Shown here in pieces: positions 18,267 to 26,408 of a stretch of 64,000 bases of DNA (positions are counted from its first letter, which is position 1; every line of letters begins with the position of its first letter). This DNA is from Planctomycetota bacterium (lineage in GTDB: Bacteria; Planctomycetota; Phycisphaerae; Phycisphaerales; UBA1924), in assembly GCA_013285505.1 (NCBI GenBank), contig CP053450.1:2340796-2404795 (forward strand), given 5' to 3'. A model generated the notes under the pieces. That model was not told where the DNA came from and made no database searches. It worked only from the letters and a program-made list of their open reading frames with translations. The position numbers and the translations under genes were made by a program.

Positions 18267-18329
18267 GGAAACAGTATATCGGCCCGAAAGACGATCGGCT
18301 GCACTCAGCCCAGATGGGGCCGCTGAGGA

Positions 18330-18522
18330 GCCGGCGACACTTTGCGACGGGATTAGCCAGCAAGCGACTCTAACGGCAGAACCTTGCACGACTTTTTGGC
18401 CTGATTCTGCACGACAAAGTGCGACAATCCACCCCTTATCCACAAGAGTCGGAATCGCCGAAGTACTTGATTGGCAGTGCTTTGCGTCGATTCGCAGGGT
18501 TCCGGAAGTCGTGCTCCCCTGT
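18330..18522. other. probable attachment-site region of the integrated element
   Basis: No gene. It contains directly repeated TGCACGAC (18385-18392 and 18408-18415) and related TTTGCGAC, AAGTGCGAC and TTTGCGTCGA motifs, as expected of arm-type sites of a tyrosine recombinase. It abuts a tRNA-Gly gene that is cut exactly at the anticodon loop. Everything to the left has conjugation and cargo genes; everything to the right looks chromosomal. Inference: the right-hand att site of an integrative conjugative element. Confidence 0.5.
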
Positions 18523-18560
18523 CTTGGGAAGCTGACGTTCTACCACTGAACTACACCCGC
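18523..18560 (-). pseudogene. tRNA-Gly(CCC) 5' half, disrupted at the anticodon stem
   Basis: The 38 bases from 18560 down read as acceptor GCGGGTG, D-arm GTTC...GAAC, anticodon stem TCAGC and loop TTCCCAA, that is tRNA-Gly with anticodon CCC. The partner strand should begin GCTGA but reads GACAG, and neither a T-arm nor the acceptor complement CACCCGC follows within 100 bases. The sequence therefore switches at CTTCCCAAG. This looks like an integration junction that was not restored on this side; the missing 3' half may lie at the element's other end. Confidence 0.65.
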
Positions 18561-18703
18561 AGAATCCAACCCCGCGATCCGTCCGGTCGTCGCGAGGCTC
18601 CCGCCGACGAGACCTGCTCGTCCTCGGGAGCATCCAGTATATCCCTCGCGTCTGCCGGACGCCAAGTCGATCCGCACCCGGCAAGGCCTCAGGGCACCCC
18701 GCT

Positions 18704-19522
18704 TCAGCCGCCCGTCCCCGCTCGCCCCTCGTCCCTGCCCGGATCGCGTTCCGCCGGTGGGCTCTGGCGGACCGACCTTCCCACACGCGAGATGCCGCCC
18801 ACCGAGGTCTCCAGCACCGGAAATCCATGCCGGACCAACAGCCGCCCCTCAATCCGAACCGGTTCGCCAACGACCTCGAGCACTCTTCCCGGCAGCACCG
18901 CCGCCCCGTCCACGAGCAAGAGTGGATAGAGCCGCCCGGCCCCTGGGACGTCAGCCGCCACCAGCGGGGGCAACCCGCCCGAGATGCACAGCACCGCACA
19001 CGCCTTGTGCGCCTTCCCATCTCCCGGCTTCATCGCTCCCAGATAGCACTTGCCGTCCACGATCTCCCCGATCACGACGACATTCTCGCCCGCTCCCACA
19101 GGTGCAGTCTCAACCGCCGGCACCGGCGCGCCGGGCAGTGCCCTGATCGCGTCGTCGTCCATCGAGAGTTCGATCATCCGTCGATGTTCGCGGGCGAGCG
19201 CAAACCCTCGCACCTCACACGCCATGCCGTCAAACGGGGCCACCCGGTCGCGCACCGCAAACTTCCCCATGCCCACGATCAGACTCGCCGAACCGTCGTC
19301 TCCGACCAGCATCGGGTACGGCTCCATCCGGACCACACCCGTCCATGTCCGCTCCATTCCCGTGTCCCACACCGCGTCACCGGGGTCGCGCTGCGACAGC
19401 GCAACCCCGCCCCCCGCAGCCGCGAGCAGGCATACAAACACCACCGCCACACCCACGACAAACCGCCGGTGCCTCTCCGGCAGCCGCAAGTAGCCCACGT
19501 AGAGCGGCGGCCTACTCGGCAT
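18704..19522 (-). CDS. membrane-anchored companion protein of the Rieske/ferric-reductase operon
   Basis: 272 residues from ATG 19522, overlapping the Rieske gene by 11 bases. One helix near residues 22-45 (FVVGVAVVFVCLLAAAGGG) anchors a soluble domain. The segment GEIVDGKCYLGAMKPGDGKA followed by HKACAVLCISGG holds three conserved Cys residues that I recall from uncharacterised proteins encoded next to Rieske/ferric-reductase-like genes in proteobacteria. Role unknown; a redox or cofactor partner is plausible. Longer starts upstream lie wholly within the previous gene and are rejected. Confidence 0.7.
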   Translation of the reverse strand: MPSRPPLYVGYLRLPERHRRFVVGVAVVFVCLLAAAGGGVALSQRDPGDAVWDTGMERTWTGVVRMEPYPMLVGDDGSASLIVGMGKFAVRDRVAPFDGMACEVRGFALAREHRRMIELSMDDDAIRALPGAPVPAVETAPVGAGENVVVIGEIVDGKCYLGAMKPGDGKAHKACAVLCISGGLPPLVAADVPGAGRLYPLLLVDGAAVLPGRVLEVVGEPVRIEGRLLVRHGFPVLETSVGGISRVGRSVRQSPPAERDPGRDEGRAGTGG

Positions 19523-20621
19523 CGGCAGCCTCCCGCCCCTCTCTCGGGGACATCTCCGCATCCGCCGAATCGGTCGCCGCCCTCGCCGGGATTGTGGGTG
19601 TGCCCGGCTCGTTCGCCCGCGCGTCCACCTGCACCCGCCCCGCGACGATCCGCACGCTGTACGTCGGAACCTTCTCCGTATAGGGAGGCGGACTGCGGCC
19701 ATCCGCCGGGCGGTACTGGTACCCGTGCCACGGGCAGGTCACACACCCATCCACGATCCGCCCCTCCCCCATCGGCCCGCCTTGGTGCGCGCACACATTC
19801 GACATCGCGCAATACCCGTCACCATCCCGAAAGACGGCGATCGACTCCTCCCCCTCACGCCGCACGATCTTTGCCGCCCCGTCCCCGATGTCGCCGACGC
19901 CGCAGACGTCAAGCCAATCGCCCTCCTTAGGGGTCTGAGTCGTCCGTTCATCGCGTCGAGCCTGCACCAGCGCCGCCGCGACGTGCAGCCCCGAAACCAG
20001 CCCCACACCACCCAGCAGCATCGCCGCCAGCAACGGGTGCCGCTCGCTCTGCATCGCTCCGAGCACGACATGCAGCACGACCAGCCCGTACGCGACATAC
20101 ACCAGCATGTGCAGCGTCTTCCACATCCGTGCGCCCAGATTCGCGAGCCAGAAGTCATGGCTCGTCGCTGCCATCGCAAAGAACAGGCACAGCGCCATCG
20201 CTCCGAGAAACTCAAACGGGAATGAACTGATTGATCCGAATCCGCCATACCCAGCAACCACCGCCGAGACCGGGTCCCGGACGCCGAACCCGCCGTAAAA
20301 CAGCACCGCGATCACCGCGTGCGCCAACGCGACAAAGAAAAACGCGACGCCCAGATGCCGCCGGTTGTACAGGAGCGGCGCGAACAGATCACTGAGCCTC
20401 GCCAGCGGCCCGATACACAGAATCAGATGCAGCATCACGATCGCCAAAGACCCGAAGCCACGGATGAGGAGCACCGGCACCGCGATCTCGCCGGGTGCCT
20501 GGAAGAACAGCACGCTCGACCCCACAAACACTGCCAAGAACGCGATGATCCCGCCCGCCAGCACCAGGTCGTACACGATCTTGTGCCGGTTCCACTGCAC
20601 CCAGCGGTAGGAGGGGGTCAT
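19512..20621 (-). CDS. ferric-reductase-like membrane protein fused to a Rieske [2Fe-2S] domain
   Basis: 369 residues from ATG 20621. Six or so helices at about residues 18-40, 50-75, 92-110, 135-155, 170-190 and 197-220 with candidate haem His (H65, H101, H171, H184) match a ferric reductase-like domain. The C-terminal part has both Rieske boxes: CAH (C277, H279) in CAHQGGP and CPWH (C296, H299) in CPWHGYQ. It should pass electrons between haem and an iron-sulfur cluster at the membrane; the electron donor and acceptor are unknown. The ATG overlaps the stop of the 52-residue gene (ATGA). Confidence 0.85.
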   Translation of the reverse strand: MTPSYRWVQWNRHKIVYDLVLAGGIIAFLAVFVGSSVLFFQAPGEIAVPVLLIRGFGSLAIVMLHLILCIGPLARLSDLFAPLLYNRRHLGVAFFFVALAHAVIAVLFYGGFGVRDPVSAVVAGYGGFGSISSFPFEFLGAMALCLFFAMAATSHDFWLANLGARMWKTLHMLVYVAYGLVVLHVVLGAMQSERHPLLAAMLLGGVGLVSGLHVAAALVQARRDERTTQTPKEGDWLDVCGVGDIGDGAAKIVRREGEESIAVFRDGDGYCAMSNVCAHQGGPMGEGRIVDGCVTCPWHGYQYRPADGRSPPPYTEKVPTYSVRIVAGRVQVDARANEPGTPTIPARAATDSADAEMSPREGREAADAE

Positions 20622-20776
20622 GGTGACTCTCCCGTGCCGATACGCCCGGGGGTCTCCGGCCGGTTGGCACCGAGCAGCGGCGGCCGCAACGCCAACAGCA
20701 CCGCCGCACCGATCACCAGCATCGGTCCCAGAACGATCCACAGACGCAGGTGCCGTTGACGGAGCCCGGAATCCAC
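20618..20776 (-). CDS. 52-residue single-helix membrane protein
   Basis: A short gene squeezed between two overlapping neighbours: GTG 20776 shares its first base with the TAG of the gene before (TAGTG) and its TGA overlaps the ATG of the gene after (ATGA). The product has a basic N-terminus (RQRHLRLW) and one helix (IVLGPMLVIGAAVLLAL). A similarly placed tiny membrane protein is, as I recall, present in related operons of proteobacteria, which supports it as real. Likely an assembly or stability subunit of the Rieske membrane complex (inference). Confidence 0.7.
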   Translation of the reverse strand: MDSGLRQRHLRLWIVLGPMLVIGAAVLLALRPPLLGANRPETPGRIGTGESP

Positions 20777-21006
20777 TAGTCAGCCTCCAGTTGCGTCGCG
20801 CCGCCGCCACGCTCCCGCGTCGCCAGCAGCACCGGCCACACCGCCACCGCGCCGGGCCCAAAGAGCACGCGCACCCGCAGCGGCGCCCGCTTGGCAGCCT
20901 CGTCACGCCGTGCCGCACCCCAACCGACGAACCAAACCGCGATAGACAGACCAACCATGGCATACCCGCCGATTCCGATCAGCATCCATACAAGCACGTT
21001 CAGCAT
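20776..21006 (-). CDS. 76-residue small membrane protein
   Basis: Starts at ATG 21006, overlapping the stop of the lipase gene (TGATG); GTG one codon upstream is an alternative. Residues 1-30 form a hydrophobic helix (NVLVWMLIGIGGYAMVGLSI), followed by a charged stretch and a second, weaker hydrophobic segment (LFGPGAVAVWPVLLAT). Its position and the one-base overlap with the next small gene mark it as part of the Rieske membrane operon. Function unknown. Confidence 0.7.
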   Translation of the reverse strand: MLNVLVWMLIGIGGYAMVGLSIAVWFVGWGAARRDEAAKRAPLRVRVLFGPGAVAVWPVLLATRERGGGATQLEAD

Positions 21007-22487
21007 CACTCGCCCCCCGAGACGGTGTCCGCGCCGTCGGGCCCCGGGGCCTCCAGAAGCAGATACAGCAGGTTGTCCACGAACGATGCGTCATTGGTCA
21101 TCCCCAAGTGATCGCCCGACAAGAACTGCACGCGGCTCCACGCGATCGGGCTCCGCACCCGCGGTATCCACGTCCGCCCCACGCGTTCGTCCATCAGCGC
21201 ACTGTCCCGTGTCACCGTCCCGTCGCCCGGTGACTCCCTGCCCGTGCGGAGCGAACCGTCCGCATCAACGAGAAGGATGTCGAGTGTGGGCTCCGAATCG
21301 CCCGCAAACAAAACGATCTCTGTTCCCGCAGGGGGCGCCGCCGGCGTGTCCAGTGCCCGATGCAACTGCTCGGCCCTGGCCAAACATTTGGTGAGATGGT
21401 CATACCCGATCCGGCGCCGAGACTCCGCGTCAACACCAGGAAGCAGCCAGGACAACTCCTTGTCGATGCTATCGCCCGCGAGGCCCCAGCCGTACCGCCT
21501 CCACTCCGCAGGGTCGTACAGATCGACCGCCTCTCCCGACGCGGCATCGACCACTCGCGCGTGGCGCACTCGTGGCAAAAGCTGGTACACCGCCGGCATG
21601 GTTCCCAGCACCGCCGGCCGGTAGTTCGGCGTAATCGGCGCGAGCGCCCATCCGTTCACCAACTGTTCGATCGCGAGCGCTGATCCCGCGTTCGGTGTGC
21701 CGACCGCGACCGCACGGCGTACGTGTTCGGCGCCCGCCCAGGTAAGTGTCGGAACCGTTCCATCGTCAGGCAGAGGTACCTCGCCGTAGCGCAAGTAGTA
21801 CCTCAGAACGAGGCCTCCCATCGAGTGCGCGACGACGTCCACCCGGATCGGTGCCGCCGCGTCCAGCCCCTGTGCCCGCCGCGCCGACTCCTGCGCGATG
21901 CGGATCTGCTCGCCCAGTGTTGCCGCCGACTCCGAGATGTCTCGCCGCCAGTCGTACCCGCACTGAAAGCACGTCCAGTGCAGACCGCCATAGTCCACCA
22001 CAGCGCCGCGAGCCAACGCCTCATCGCGGTACTTTCCCGCCCCCAGCGTCCGGAGGATTCCGGCGTATGCCTCGATCTGAATCCCGCGAATCACGCCCAG
22101 AGTGTCCACTTGAATCCTGTCCAGCGCTTCGGTCGGGATGACCTCATCCCGCAGTGCCAAAAGGGACACCCCCATCCCCATGGGAAGGGCCACGAACCTC
22201 GCGCCCTCCGGAGTGTCCGCATCCGCGGCTCCATACGTGAATGCGCCCCAAACGCTCGTTCCGCTCGGACCGTCAGCGAGCTTGGAGCCGAGGATGCCGG
22301 GGATCACGACGACCGGCGTTCGGTCAGCGCTGATCTCCCGCGCAGGTGTTTCGTACAACGCTGCGAGATCGGGCGCCCGCTGCCCCGTTCCACACCCAGA
22401 GAGCGACATGGGAACCAGTACACCAAACGCAACAACGATGCCGTACAACCGAGCCGTCGTGCCGATTCCATTCGCTCCGCGCCTCAA
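21006..22487 (-). CDS. lecithin:cholesterol acyltransferase-like lipoprotein (alpha/beta hydrolase)
   Basis: About 493 residues from TTG 22487, which overlaps the stop of the upstream gene (TTGA) and gives a full lipoprotein signal ending in LSGC (Cys about residue 32). The hydrolase shows the oxyanion segment VVVIPGILGSKL and the nucleophile elbow HSMGG (Ser about residue 222); DGTVTRDSAL and GDHLGMTND near the end supply the Asp and His candidates. Such proteins transfer or release acyl chains from lipids at the cell envelope. Why it sits in a redox operon is unclear. The start codon is the weakest point of the call. Confidence 0.75.
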   Translation of the reverse strand: MRRGANGIGTTARLYGIVVAFGVLVPMSLSGCGTGQRAPDLAALYETPAREISADRTPVVVIPGILGSKLADGPSGTSVWGAFTYGAADADTPEGARFVALPMGMGVSLLALRDEVIPTEALDRIQVDTLGVIRGIQIEAYAGILRTLGAGKYRDEALARGAVVDYGGLHWTCFQCGYDWRRDISESAATLGEQIRIAQESARRAQGLDAAAPIRVDVVAHSMGGLVLRYYLRYGEVPLPDDGTVPTLTWAGAEHVRRAVAVGTPNAGSALAIEQLVNGWALAPITPNYRPAVLGTMPAVYQLLPRVRHARVVDAASGEAVDLYDPAEWRRYGWGLAGDSIDKELSWLLPGVDAESRRRIGYDHLTKCLARAEQLHRALDTPAAPPAGTEIVLFAGDSEPTLDILLVDADGSLRTGRESPGDGTVTRDSALMDERVGRTWIPRVRSPIAWSRVQFLSGDHLGMTNDASFVDNLLYLLLEAPGPDGADTVSGGE

Positions 22488-24118
22488 GACACTCCCCCAT
22501 ACCGGATCCCGCTCAGGTCCGCGATATCCCGCTTCCACGCCACAAGGTCCCGCGGCGTGAAGCCCGCAAGATCGTCGTGTCCACACGATCGCGCCAGCAC
22601 CGTCATCAGTTCCGTCGCGGCTTTGAAGAAACTCGCGAGACGCCGTGCCGACTCGTCCACGATCAGTCTTGCCCGCAGATGCCCCTTCTGCGTCGCGATT
22701 CCTACCGGGCAGTTGTTCGAATTGCACGCCCGCATCCCGAGGCAGCCGATCGCCTGGATCGCCGCGTTCGATACCGCGACGGCGTCAGCGCCCAGCGCCA
22801 GCGCCTTGGCGAAGTCCGCTGGCGTTCGAAGACCGCCCGTGATCACCAACGTGGTGTCCGGATTCACTCGGTCAAGGTGCCGACGCGCGCGCGCCAAAGC
22901 CGGAATCGTCGGCACCGAGATGTTGTCGCGAAAGATCAGGGGCGCCGCCCCTGTCCCGCCGCCGCGTCCGTCCAAGATGACGTATTCCGCCGACGCCGCG
23001 AGCGCGAAGTCGATGTCGTCCTCGATGTGTTGCGCACTCAGTTTGAAACCGATCGGGATTCCCCCCGTCGCTTCACGCACTTCGTCGGCCACCCGCCGAA
23101 AGTCATCGGGTGACCTGAGGTCATGAAACGTCGGCGGGCTGACCGCCGGCGTGCCCACCGGGATCCCCCGCACCGACGCGATCACCGCGTCGACCTTCTC
23201 GCCCGGCAAATGGCCACCGGTCCCGGTTTTGGCACCCTGCCCACCCTTGAAGTGAAACGCCTGGCATCTCGCAGCCTTCTCGAGGGTGTAGCCGAATTTT
23301 GCCGACGCCAGCTCATAGAAGTACCGCGAGTTGGCCGCCTGCTCTTCCGGGAGCATCCCCCCCTCGCCCGAGCAGATCCCCGTCCCCGCCAGTTCCGCTC
23401 CCTTGGCGAGCGCGACCTTTGCCTCCGCCGACAACGCCCCGAAACTCATGTCGCTCACGAATAAAGGGATGGACAGTTTCAGGGGCCGCGCCGCTGCCGG
23501 CCCGATTACCACGCCCGTGTTTACCGGGTGATCATCCTGCAGAGGCTTGGTCGCCATTTGCGCCGTCACAAACTGGATGTCGTCCCAACTCGGCAGATCC
23601 TGCCGCGCTACGCCCATCGCCCCCGAAGGCCCGTGGTGACCGAGCTTTGTGAGACCGTCTTTGGCGAGCGTCTGGATGAGACTCACATGCGGCTCTTCCT
23701 CAGCCCCGTGCACATCCTGATACGTCCCGAGGTACTCGTCCCTCTTGTACGGCTGCGGATGAGCTCGCTCCCATGCCGCGATCTCGTCGGCGTCCACGAA
23801 CACCCACCGGTCTCCTTCGTGGTCCTCCACCCAAGAGCGGAACTTCTCGAGCCGCTCCTTGTTGTTGTACTCGCTGACCCCCGTGTCAATCCGGTAGTCC
23901 CAGCCGTGCAGGCCACATATCAGATTCTGTCCGTCGACATGTCCGTCCGCCATCAGCGCCCCGCGATGCAGACACCTCCCAAAGAGCACGCTCACTCCAC
24001 CGTCTGGACCGCCGCCCGAAGATCGCACGACAACCAGATCAACATTGGCAACTAACGCGTGTGCGGGCCGGTCGATCTTAAGGTCTGTGAATCGCAGGAG
24101 TGGTGCGGGTGTAGTCAT
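22484..24118 (-). CDS. FMN-dependent glutamate-synthase-like protein with N-terminal Rieske domain
   Basis: 544 residues from ATG 24118. The N-terminus has a Rieske pattern, C-L-H in GRCLHRGAL and C-x2-H in ICGLHGWDY. From about residue 170 on it matches the FMN barrel of ferredoxin-dependent glutamate synthase: FVSDMSFGALS, GTGICSGEGGM, AFHFKGGQGAKTGTGG, and the Cys cluster CLGMRACNSNNCPVG for an iron-sulfur centre. These stand-alone proteins lack the glutaminase domain, so the substrate is uncertain. It is the first gene of a six-gene overlapping operon. Confidence 0.88.
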   Translation of the reverse strand: MTTPAPLLRFTDLKIDRPAHALVANVDLVVVRSSGGGPDGGVSVLFGRCLHRGALMADGHVDGQNLICGLHGWDYRIDTGVSEYNNKERLEKFRSWVEDHEGDRWVFVDADEIAAWERAHPQPYKRDEYLGTYQDVHGAEEEPHVSLIQTLAKDGLTKLGHHGPSGAMGVARQDLPSWDDIQFVTAQMATKPLQDDHPVNTGVVIGPAAARPLKLSIPLFVSDMSFGALSAEAKVALAKGAELAGTGICSGEGGMLPEEQAANSRYFYELASAKFGYTLEKAARCQAFHFKGGQGAKTGTGGHLPGEKVDAVIASVRGIPVGTPAVSPPTFHDLRSPDDFRRVADEVREATGGIPIGFKLSAQHIEDDIDFALAASAEYVILDGRGGGTGAAPLIFRDNISVPTIPALARARRHLDRVNPDTTLVITGGLRTPADFAKALALGADAVAVSNAAIQAIGCLGMRACNSNNCPVGIATQKGHLRARLIVDESARRLASFFKAATELMTVLARSCGHDDLAGFTPRDLVAWKRDIADLSGIRYGGVS

Positions 24119-24199
24119 GTGTGCAGCGTACCAGATCGCGACTCGGACTCCTCTCAGAAGGCACGGCAAGGGCGAGCGGGAGCGGATCAAGACGCGAAT

Positions 24200-24448
24200 A
24201 ATGATGAAAGGCGGGTGATCGACCCGCACGCGCTCCGCACCACGCTGGATACCCAACCGGCCCGCGCCGGGGTGACGCCGAAAGTGGCACAGCGGATTAT
24301 GCGGCTCAGCGAGTATCGAACCACATCAAAGCACTACACAGTGCTGGGGCTGACCGACACGGCGGCGGCGATCGCGACGCGGCCCCTTCTGCCACAGCCA
24401 TACTGCCAGCAATTGGGGCGCGAAACCCAGCGATTGGGCGAACCGGAA
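24200..24448 (+). pseudogene. tyrosine recombinase (phage-type integrase) C-terminal relic
   Basis: The plus frame reads DERRVIDPHALR, then ARAGVTPKVAQRIMRLSEYR and KHYTVLGLTDTAAAI, then CQQLGRETQR. This is the C-terminal catalytic part of planctomycete tyrosine integrases, with the HxxR box (HALR) and the nucleophile Tyr (KHYT). The His normally found in MRH is Leu (MRLSE), and the rest of the gene is missing. It lies within 100 bases of a tRNA-Gly gene, the sort of place such enzymes target. The 380-base gap between the glutamate-synthase-like gene and the tRNA terminator contains nothing else I recognise. Confidence 0.7.
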
Positions 24449-24499
24449 CGCAATGAACCTTGCGCAACTGGCACCGACGCTACCGACGTAACCCCAACG

Positions 24500-24521
24500 A
24501 AAAACGCCCCTTACGGGGCGT
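24500..24521 (-). terminator. Rho-independent terminator after tRNA-Gly
   Basis: On the minus strand a 7-base-pair stem (ACGCCCC/GGGGCGT with a 4-base loop) is followed by a T-run. It lies about 10 bases past the 3' end of tRNA-Gly(TCC) and fits termination of that transcript. Confidence 0.75.
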
Positions 24522-24530
24522 CTGACGCAA

Positions 24531-24603
24531 AGCGGGCGACCGGGATCGAACCGGCAACATTCAGCTTGGAAGGCTGACGCTCTACCAATTGAGCTACGCC
24601 CGC
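24531..24603 (-). tRNA. tRNA-Gly (anticodon TCC)
   Basis: 73 bases with a complete cloverleaf: acceptor GCGGGCG/CGCCCGC, D-arm GCTC...GAGC, anticodon stem TCAGC/GCTGA with loop CTTCCAA, and T-arm with GTTCGAT. CCA is not encoded. A terminator follows, and an integrase relic lies just beyond it. Confidence 0.95.
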
Positions 24604-24608
24604 GAAGG

Positions 24609-26393
24609 TCAACAGTGTACCCGGCCGCCGGGCTGGATGAAACTCATCCGCCCCCAACCTCGTCCCCCATTCCGCCCGGCAAGTCTCCGCCCACACGCAC
24701 CGCCCGAAGCCCCAGGAACAGCGGGATCTCCCGCCTCGCCCGGTTCTCCTCCTCCGCCCGCGGCCCCGGCTCGCTCTGACGGGGGGCTCGCCCACTCCTC
24801 GAGCCGATCTACCAGCAAACCGTGAGCCGCCAACGCCCGCACGTACGCCTCCAGCGGGCGGTGGTACGTCCGCGTGACCACCGGCTCCGCGCCGTGAGCG
24901 ATCTTCCCCGGGTTCATCACGATCTCCCGCGAGCCCTGCGAGAGGTACGCGTCGATCCGCCGATACTGCCGGACCGCCCCCTCGGAGTTCTCCCACCCCC
25001 AGGCACTCCGCCCCGGGCTGCGGAACGCCGGGTGCAGCATCACGGCCACAAACCTGCCCCCCGGACGCAGCACCGAAGCCACGCCCGCGAGCACCGCCTC
25101 CAGCGGGTCCATGTTCATCAGCGCCATTACGCACGCCACCGAGTCAAATCGCTCATCCGGTCCGATCTCGGCAAGCGCCGCCCCCAGCCGCGTCGCGTCG
25201 CCGACGGCGAACCGCACGTCCTCGACGGAGCGCCGTTGCGCCGCTTCGATCAGTCGGGGTGAGGCGTCGATACCCCACACATGCACACCCCGCTCGGCCA
25301 ACTCCCGCGCCAGCACACCCTGGCCGCACGCCACATCCAGCACCCGCTGGCCAGACCGCGGCTCGAGCAGTTCCATCGCCCCCGGCAGCACCACCTGATG
25401 ATGCAGATCGTTCCGCCGCTCTTCCACAAGATCGTCGTACCACCCCGCGACCTCGTCCCACGAAGTCGACGCGGCCGCCTCCGGCGCGGCCCTCTCCGGC
25501 GCAGTCCTCTCCGGCGCGGTTGGTCGTCCGGCCGGCGTCCCTGCCGCGGCTTGGTCCGCATCACGAGCCGGCCCTTCCATGCCGCCCGCCGACAGCATCT
25601 CCGGCGGGACCGGGCTGTCCAGATGCACCGTCTCGCCCGAGCCCGGATGCACGAACCGGACCTCCGCCAGGTGCAAGCCCAGCCGCCGGATCGGATCGGT
25701 CGTCGCCCCGTACCGCAGGTCCCCGGCCACCGGATGACCGATCGAGGCCATGTGCGCACGGATCTGATGCCGCACCGTCGTGTCGATCCGCACCCGCAGC
25801 ACGCTGAACGGGTCGCCGGCGTGCGCGAGCTTGTAAGCGCGTGATCGCCGGGCGGGGCGCGTGGTCGTGCGCCCGCCGCTGCGGGGCTTGCCGGCCGTCC
25901 GTCGCACGGAGTCCGGCGACGCCACCTCCACGACGTGCTGGCCGCTGTCGATGATCGGCGTGTCAATCGTCAGACCGTGTTCCTGCGCGCGCGCTCCGCC
26001 GCCAGAAATTACACCCTCGACCAACGCCCAATAGACGCGCAGCACGTGCTGGGCCTTAAAGTCCTCCTTGAGCCACTCGAACGCCCGCATCGACTTGGCA
26101 AACATCACCAACCCCGAGGTCTCCGCGTCCAGCCGGTGCGTCACCCAGACATGCGGCCGGGGGCGGCCCTGCTCGTGCAGATAGTCCAGCACCATGTCCA
26201 TCAGCGTGCGCTGGCCCCGCCGAACATCGGGCGAGTGCGCCGTCGCGATGGCCGTCGCCTTGTCCGCGATCAGGAAGTCGTTGTCCTCATAAACGATGGA
26301 CAAACGGGGCTTCCCCCGCCGAACCGGACCGGCCGCGCCCGCGGGTGCCGGGCGTGATGATGGGCGTCGTGTGTTCACTCGAGAGTTCCTCAT
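24609..26393 (-). CDS. RluA-type pseudouridine synthase fused to a SAM methyltransferase
   Basis: 594 residues as read. Residues about 30-265 are an RluA-family pseudouridine synthase with the catalytic Asp in THRLDAETSG (D89) and HQIRAHMASIGHPVAGD. A Pro/Ala-rich linker (about 268-310) joins a class I methyltransferase (motif I VLDVACGQG near 351-359, then VLRPGGRFVAVM). The end reads as junk (Gly/Arg-rich). Removing one base from the six-G run at 24781-24786 (plus strand) restores EPGPRAEEENRARREIPLF and LGLRAVRV, a normal methyltransferase ending, with a stop at 24644. Both halves likely act on RNA, but the methyltransferase substrate is unknown. Confidence 0.82.
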   Translation of the reverse strand: MRNSRVNTRRPSSRPAPAGAAGPVRRGKPRLSIVYEDNDFLIADKATAIATAHSPDVRRGQRTLMDMVLDYLHEQGRPRPHVWVTHRLDAETSGLVMFAKSMRAFEWLKEDFKAQHVLRVYWALVEGVISGGGARAQEHGLTIDTPIIDSGQHVVEVASPDSVRRTAGKPRSGGRTTTRPARRSRAYKLAHAGDPFSVLRVRIDTTVRHQIRAHMASIGHPVAGDLRYGATTDPIRRLGLHLAEVRFVHPGSGETVHLDSPVPPEMLSAGGMEGPARDADQAAAGTPAGRPTAPERTAPERAAPEAAASTSWDEVAGWYDDLVEERRNDLHHQVVLPGAMELLEPRSGQRVLDVACGQGVLARELAERGVHVWGIDASPRLIEAAQRRSVEDVRFAVGDATRLGAALAEIGPDERFDSVACVMALMNMDPLEAVLAGVASVLRPGGRFVAVMLHPAFRSPGRSAWGWENSEGAVRQYRRIDAYLSQGSREIVMNPGKIAHGAEPVVTRTYHRPLEAYVRALAAHGLLVDRLEEWASPPSERAGAAGGGGEPGEAGDPAVPGASGGACGRRLAGRNGGRGWGRMSFIQPGGRVHC

Positions 26394-26408
26394 CCCACCG
26401 ATCCGTGC

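Noticed and set aside
18487..18560. Functional tRNA-Gly(CCC)
   Set aside because: The anticodon stem does not close and neither T-arm nor acceptor complement follows, so only the 5' half is present.
24059..24577. Whole plus-strand frame across the integrase relic and tRNA-Gly as one gene
   Set aside because: Its end is translated from the tRNA complement, and only about 80 residues in the middle resemble an integrase; treated as a pseudogene fragment.
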